IMG/VR virus record: IMGVR_UViG_3300047121_000229
Coordinates: 1-22,239 of that record
Origin: a virus
Length of the DNA: 22,239 nucleotides
Direction: 5' to 3' (one strand)
Shown here piece by piece: positions 22,181-22,239 of this stretch. Every line of letters begins with the position of its first letter. Position 1 is the first letter of the stretch. A program made the translations under genes and the position numbers. Under the pieces are notes generated by a model. The model was not told the DNA's origin. It saw only the letters and a program-made list of their open reading frames with translations, and searched no databases.

Positions 22181-22239
22181 ATGAGCCGAAATCAAAAAAA
22201 ATTATTCCAAGCTACCGTATTTGCGGTCGTTTCAGTTGT
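22181..22239 (+). CDS. Truncated gene at right edge, hydrophobic N terminus
   Basis: An ATG 24 bp after the -7 box opens a frame that runs off the window. The 19 visible codons read MSRNQKKLFQATVFAVVSV: a short basic start followed by a hydrophobic stretch, as in a signal peptide or membrane anchor. An exported enzyme or membrane protein would suit the lysis region, but too little is visible to decide. The dedicated promoter suggests regulation apart from the late operon. Confidence 0.5.
   Translation, partial: MSRNQKKLFQATVFAVVSV

Noticed and set aside
1-22239. tRNA genes, CRISPR arrays, insertion sequences, integrase
   Set aside because: Almost no non-coding space is left, no cloverleaf or regular spaced repeats were seen, and no transposase or recombinase motif appears in any frame.

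Overview
The window is a late-gene segment of a contractile-tailed (myovirus-type) bacteriophage or prophage of a Bacteroidota host. The host assignment rests on three things: promoters of the Bacteroidota type (TTTG, about 19 bp, TAnnTTTG) at 1788-1817 and 22126-22156 with further -7 boxes at 15342 and 19415; gene starts with A-rich leaders and no clear Shine-Dalgarno sequence; and protein families typical of Bacteroidota phages. The species cannot be told. No integrase, reverse transcriptase, tRNA or CRISPR is visible, so lysogeny cannot be judged.

Layout. 1-1805: end of an early/replication module (partial gene, DEAD-box helicase, VRR-NUC nuclease). 1788-3482: a promoter, then small and large terminase; the large subunit has a frameshift exactly at the Walker A motif. 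3471-3877: two small minus-strand accessory genes with their own promoter. 3963-7852: Mu-like head and head-tail genes (gp36-like connector, gp29-like portal, gpF-like head morphogenesis, gpG-like protein, tail terminator-like protein). 7854-10436: adsorption/baseplate block (short fibre-anchor protein, baseplate J, a gpI-position protein, fibre-like protein). 10433-10612: a minus-strand ribbon-helix-helix regulator of 59 residues with an inverted-repeat operator over its own promoter. 10693-13291: ClpP-type prohead protease/scaffold, two small proteins, major capsid protein, then a strong terminator (13311-13346). 13361-15341: sheath and tube. 15372-17235: tail assembly chaperone pair joined by a -1 frameshift, then a short tape measure. 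17232-20466: hub, gpD-like, spike, gp25/gp46-like and LysM-like baseplate genes, interrupted by a small accessory gene flanked by an 18-bp direct repeat. 20466-21587: tail fibre. 21584-22138: a 52-residue protein and two overlapping small membrane proteins (holin candidates). 22149-22239: a new promoter and the start of a truncated gene.

How it works together: terminase packages DNA through the portal into a protease-matured HK97-type capsid. Connector, terminator, sheath and tube, with length set by the tape measure and chaperones, form a contractile tail ending in hub, spike, wedge and fibre proteins. Holin-like genes open the lysis module.

The least described items are the RHH gene with its operator, the -1 frameshift fusion, the 18-bp repeat around a promoter-bearing accessory gene, the same CBM5/12-like module inserted in two different virion proteins, and the terminase frameshift.
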